Below are positions 49,329 to 50,277 of a stretch of DNA of 50,277 nt, piece after piece (position 1 is the stretch's first letter; every line of letters begins with the position of its first letter). Source of the stretch: an uncultured Oscillospiraceae bacterium (GTDB taxonomy: Bacteria > Bacillota > Clostridia > Oscillospirales > Acutalibacteraceae); NCBI GenBank assembly GCA_900554535.1, contig USIA01000002.1, positions 1 through 50,277 of the forward strand. Reading direction: 5' to 3'. Made by a program: the position numbers and the translations under genes. The notes beneath the pieces were generated by a model. That model had not been told where the DNA came from. It made no database searches and was given only the letters and a program-made list of their open reading frames with translations.

Positions 49329-49360
49329 AATTAGAAACACACCTCCAAAATAATAAACCT

Positions 49361-49389
49361 ATTATACCAATATTAGAAAACGGTTGCAA
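49361..49389 (-). promoter_or_regulatory. SigmaA-type promoter for yajC
   Basis: On the - strand TTGCAA (49389-49384) and a perfect TATAAT (49366-49361) are 17 bases apart, about 30 bases before yajC. Confidence 0.85.
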
Positions 49390-49477
49390 GAGCCAACACA
49401 TTATTTTCCCATAAAAATTGTAGAGCTACAATACATATTGGACAGAGAGCAACAGAAAAAGAGATAAAAAAGTAGAA

Positions 49478-49543
49478 GGACAGAGCCTTCATAGGGTATA
49501 GTTAAGTTACCACACACAACAAACCCAAAAAGGAGCTCTGTCC
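49478..49543 (+). repeat. Inverted repeat in front of the transposase gene
   Basis: GGACAGAGC (49478-49486) is complemented by GCTCTGTCC (49535-49543), which abuts the start codon and overlaps the end of the AGGAG ribosome binding site (49531-49535). A further direct copy GGACAGAG lies at 49440-49447. The outer ends of the insertion element cannot be fixed because the right end is outside the window. Confidence 0.75.
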
Positions 49544-49546
49544 CTC

Positions 49547-50277
49547 ATGAGTAAGAGTATAACACAAGACATGCGGTATCGGCAATCCCTCATGCAGTAT
49601 GCGGCGAAATATGGCGTGAGCCGTGCCAGCCGGAAATATAACAAAAGCCGATCCTACATTTATTTCTGGAAAAAGCGCTGGGACGGCAGTGTGGCCTCTC
49701 TGGCCTGCCAGTCCAGACGCCCGCACCACCATCCGAACCAACACACAGAAGCAGAGTTAAAGCTCATCCGGGATATGCGAAGAAGGAATCCAACGCTGGG
49801 AATGGTGGAGCTCTGGCACCGGCTTCGCAAACGCGGTTACACCCGCTGCCCGGAAAGTCTGTTCCGGGTCATGCGCAAGCTGGGAATGTTTCCACAGCCA
49901 AAGGCCAAAACGCCATACAAGGCAAAACCATACGAACAGATGCAGTATCCCGGCCAGCGTGTACAGGTGGATGTGAAAGTGGTGCCGCTGAAATGCCTGG
50001 CAAACCCGGAAGAACGATTGTACCAGTATACTGCGATCGACGAATACACACGCCTTCGTTATCTGGGCGCCTACCCGGAGCAGAGCACCTATTCTTCCGC
50101 TGATTTCCTGGAGAAGATGGTTGCCTGGTTCAAGCGCCGTGGCGTACGGGTAGAATGTGTACAGACAGACAACGGAATTGAGTTTACCAACCGCTTCTCA
50201 ACCAACAGGAAAGACCGGCTCACTCGCTTTGAGCTGACCGCCGCACGCCTTGGAATCCGACACAAGCTGATCCGTCC
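49547..50277 (+). CDS. DDE transposase of an insertion sequence (IS481-like), 5' part
   Basis: The frame starts at ATG 49547 after AGGAG and is still open at the window end (243 codons). An N-terminal helix-turn-helix (YRQSLMQYAAKYGVSRASRK, then YIYFWKKRWDG) is followed by an HTH_21-like segment (RRNPTLGMVELWHRLRKRGY). The rve integrase core shows the first Asp in VQVDVKVV and the second in VQTDNGIEF. The catalytic Glu lies beyond the window. The DDE core and domain order suggest the IS481 group; IS3-type is less likely as there is no sign of an orfA/orfB frameshift. It is oriented opposite to yajC and marks a recent insertion. Confidence 0.9.
   Translation, partial: MSKSITQDMRYRQSLMQYAAKYGVSRASRKYNKSRSYIYFWKKRWDGSVASLACQSRRPHHHPNQHTEAELKLIRDMRRRNPTLGMVELWHRLRKRGYTRCPESLFRVMRKLGMFPQPKAKTPYKAKPYEQMQYPGQRVQVDVKVVPLKCLANPEERLYQYTAIDEYTRLRYLGAYPEQSTYSSADFLEKMVAWFKRRGVRVECVQTDNGIEFTNRFSTNRKDRLTRFELTAARLGIRHKLIR

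Overview
The window looks like the chromosome of a spore-forming, low-to-mid GC Firmicute of class Clostridia, probably an Oscillospirales/Ruminococcaceae-type anaerobe. This is inferred from the gene content. Present are spoVM, spoIVA, a SPOCS/LysM coat-type protein, a SpoIVFA/SpoIVFB-like pair, cwlD, spoIIM, remA, the SCIFF peptide with its radical-SAM maturase, a biotin-dependent OadA-type carboxyltransferase, and an NfnAB-type bifurcating ferredoxin:NADP reductase. No species is assigned.

Layout. Positions 1-1668 hold the end of a biotin carrier protein and the OadA-type carboxyltransferase. Positions 1717-15280 are a long, tightly packed housekeeping run: yicC, remA, gmk, rpoZ, priA, def, fmt, a YugP-like zinc peptidase, rsmB, rlmN, a PP2C phosphatase, a PASTA kinase, rsgA and thiN. 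Many neighbours overlap by 4-14 bases. Positions 15344-18825 are a sporulation block: a 56-codon membrane ORF, spoVM, a DUF3794/LysM protein and spoIVA. Then come nfnAB, the SpoIVFA/B-like pair, a radical-SAM/DUF2344 pair, rplS, rbgA, rnhB, yraN, a frameshifted thrC, and a metallophosphoesterase. A proteostasis run follows (tig, clpP, clpX, lon, engB), then yerC, a methyltransferase and hslO. Five tRNA genes (Val, Asp, Phe, Gly, Cys) are followed by a DNA glycosylase, cwlD, radA, a DUF6873 protein and a tyrosine recombinase.

Almost every gene from 1 to 43740 lies on the + strand; the exception is one 64-codon Cys-rich ORF. From 43866 to 49328 all genes lie on the - strand: yajC and a TIGR04086 protein, scfA-scfB, then spoIIM-xerD-yesL. 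The orientation switch falls exactly between two tyrosine recombinase genes. A + strand insertion-sequence transposase starts at 49547 and runs off the end.

Most worth checking: (1) an array of TTATG-containing 9-mers upstream of the spoIIM-xerD operon, one copy carrying an 11-mer equal to the XerD arm of the Bacillus subtilis dif site as I recall it; (2) a perfect 14-bp inverted repeat with 11-6-11 recombinase-site geometry in front of the other recombinase gene; (3) a radical-SAM gene whose best-supported start codon is AUC; (4) a broken thrC with an imperfect 43-nt tandem duplication at the break; (5) several small genes: a membrane peptide before spoVM, a 95-aa SpoIVFA-like protein without a peptidase domain, and a Cys-rich protein overlapping the radA end. 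I found no CRISPR array, no prophage and no clearly new multi-gene defence system.
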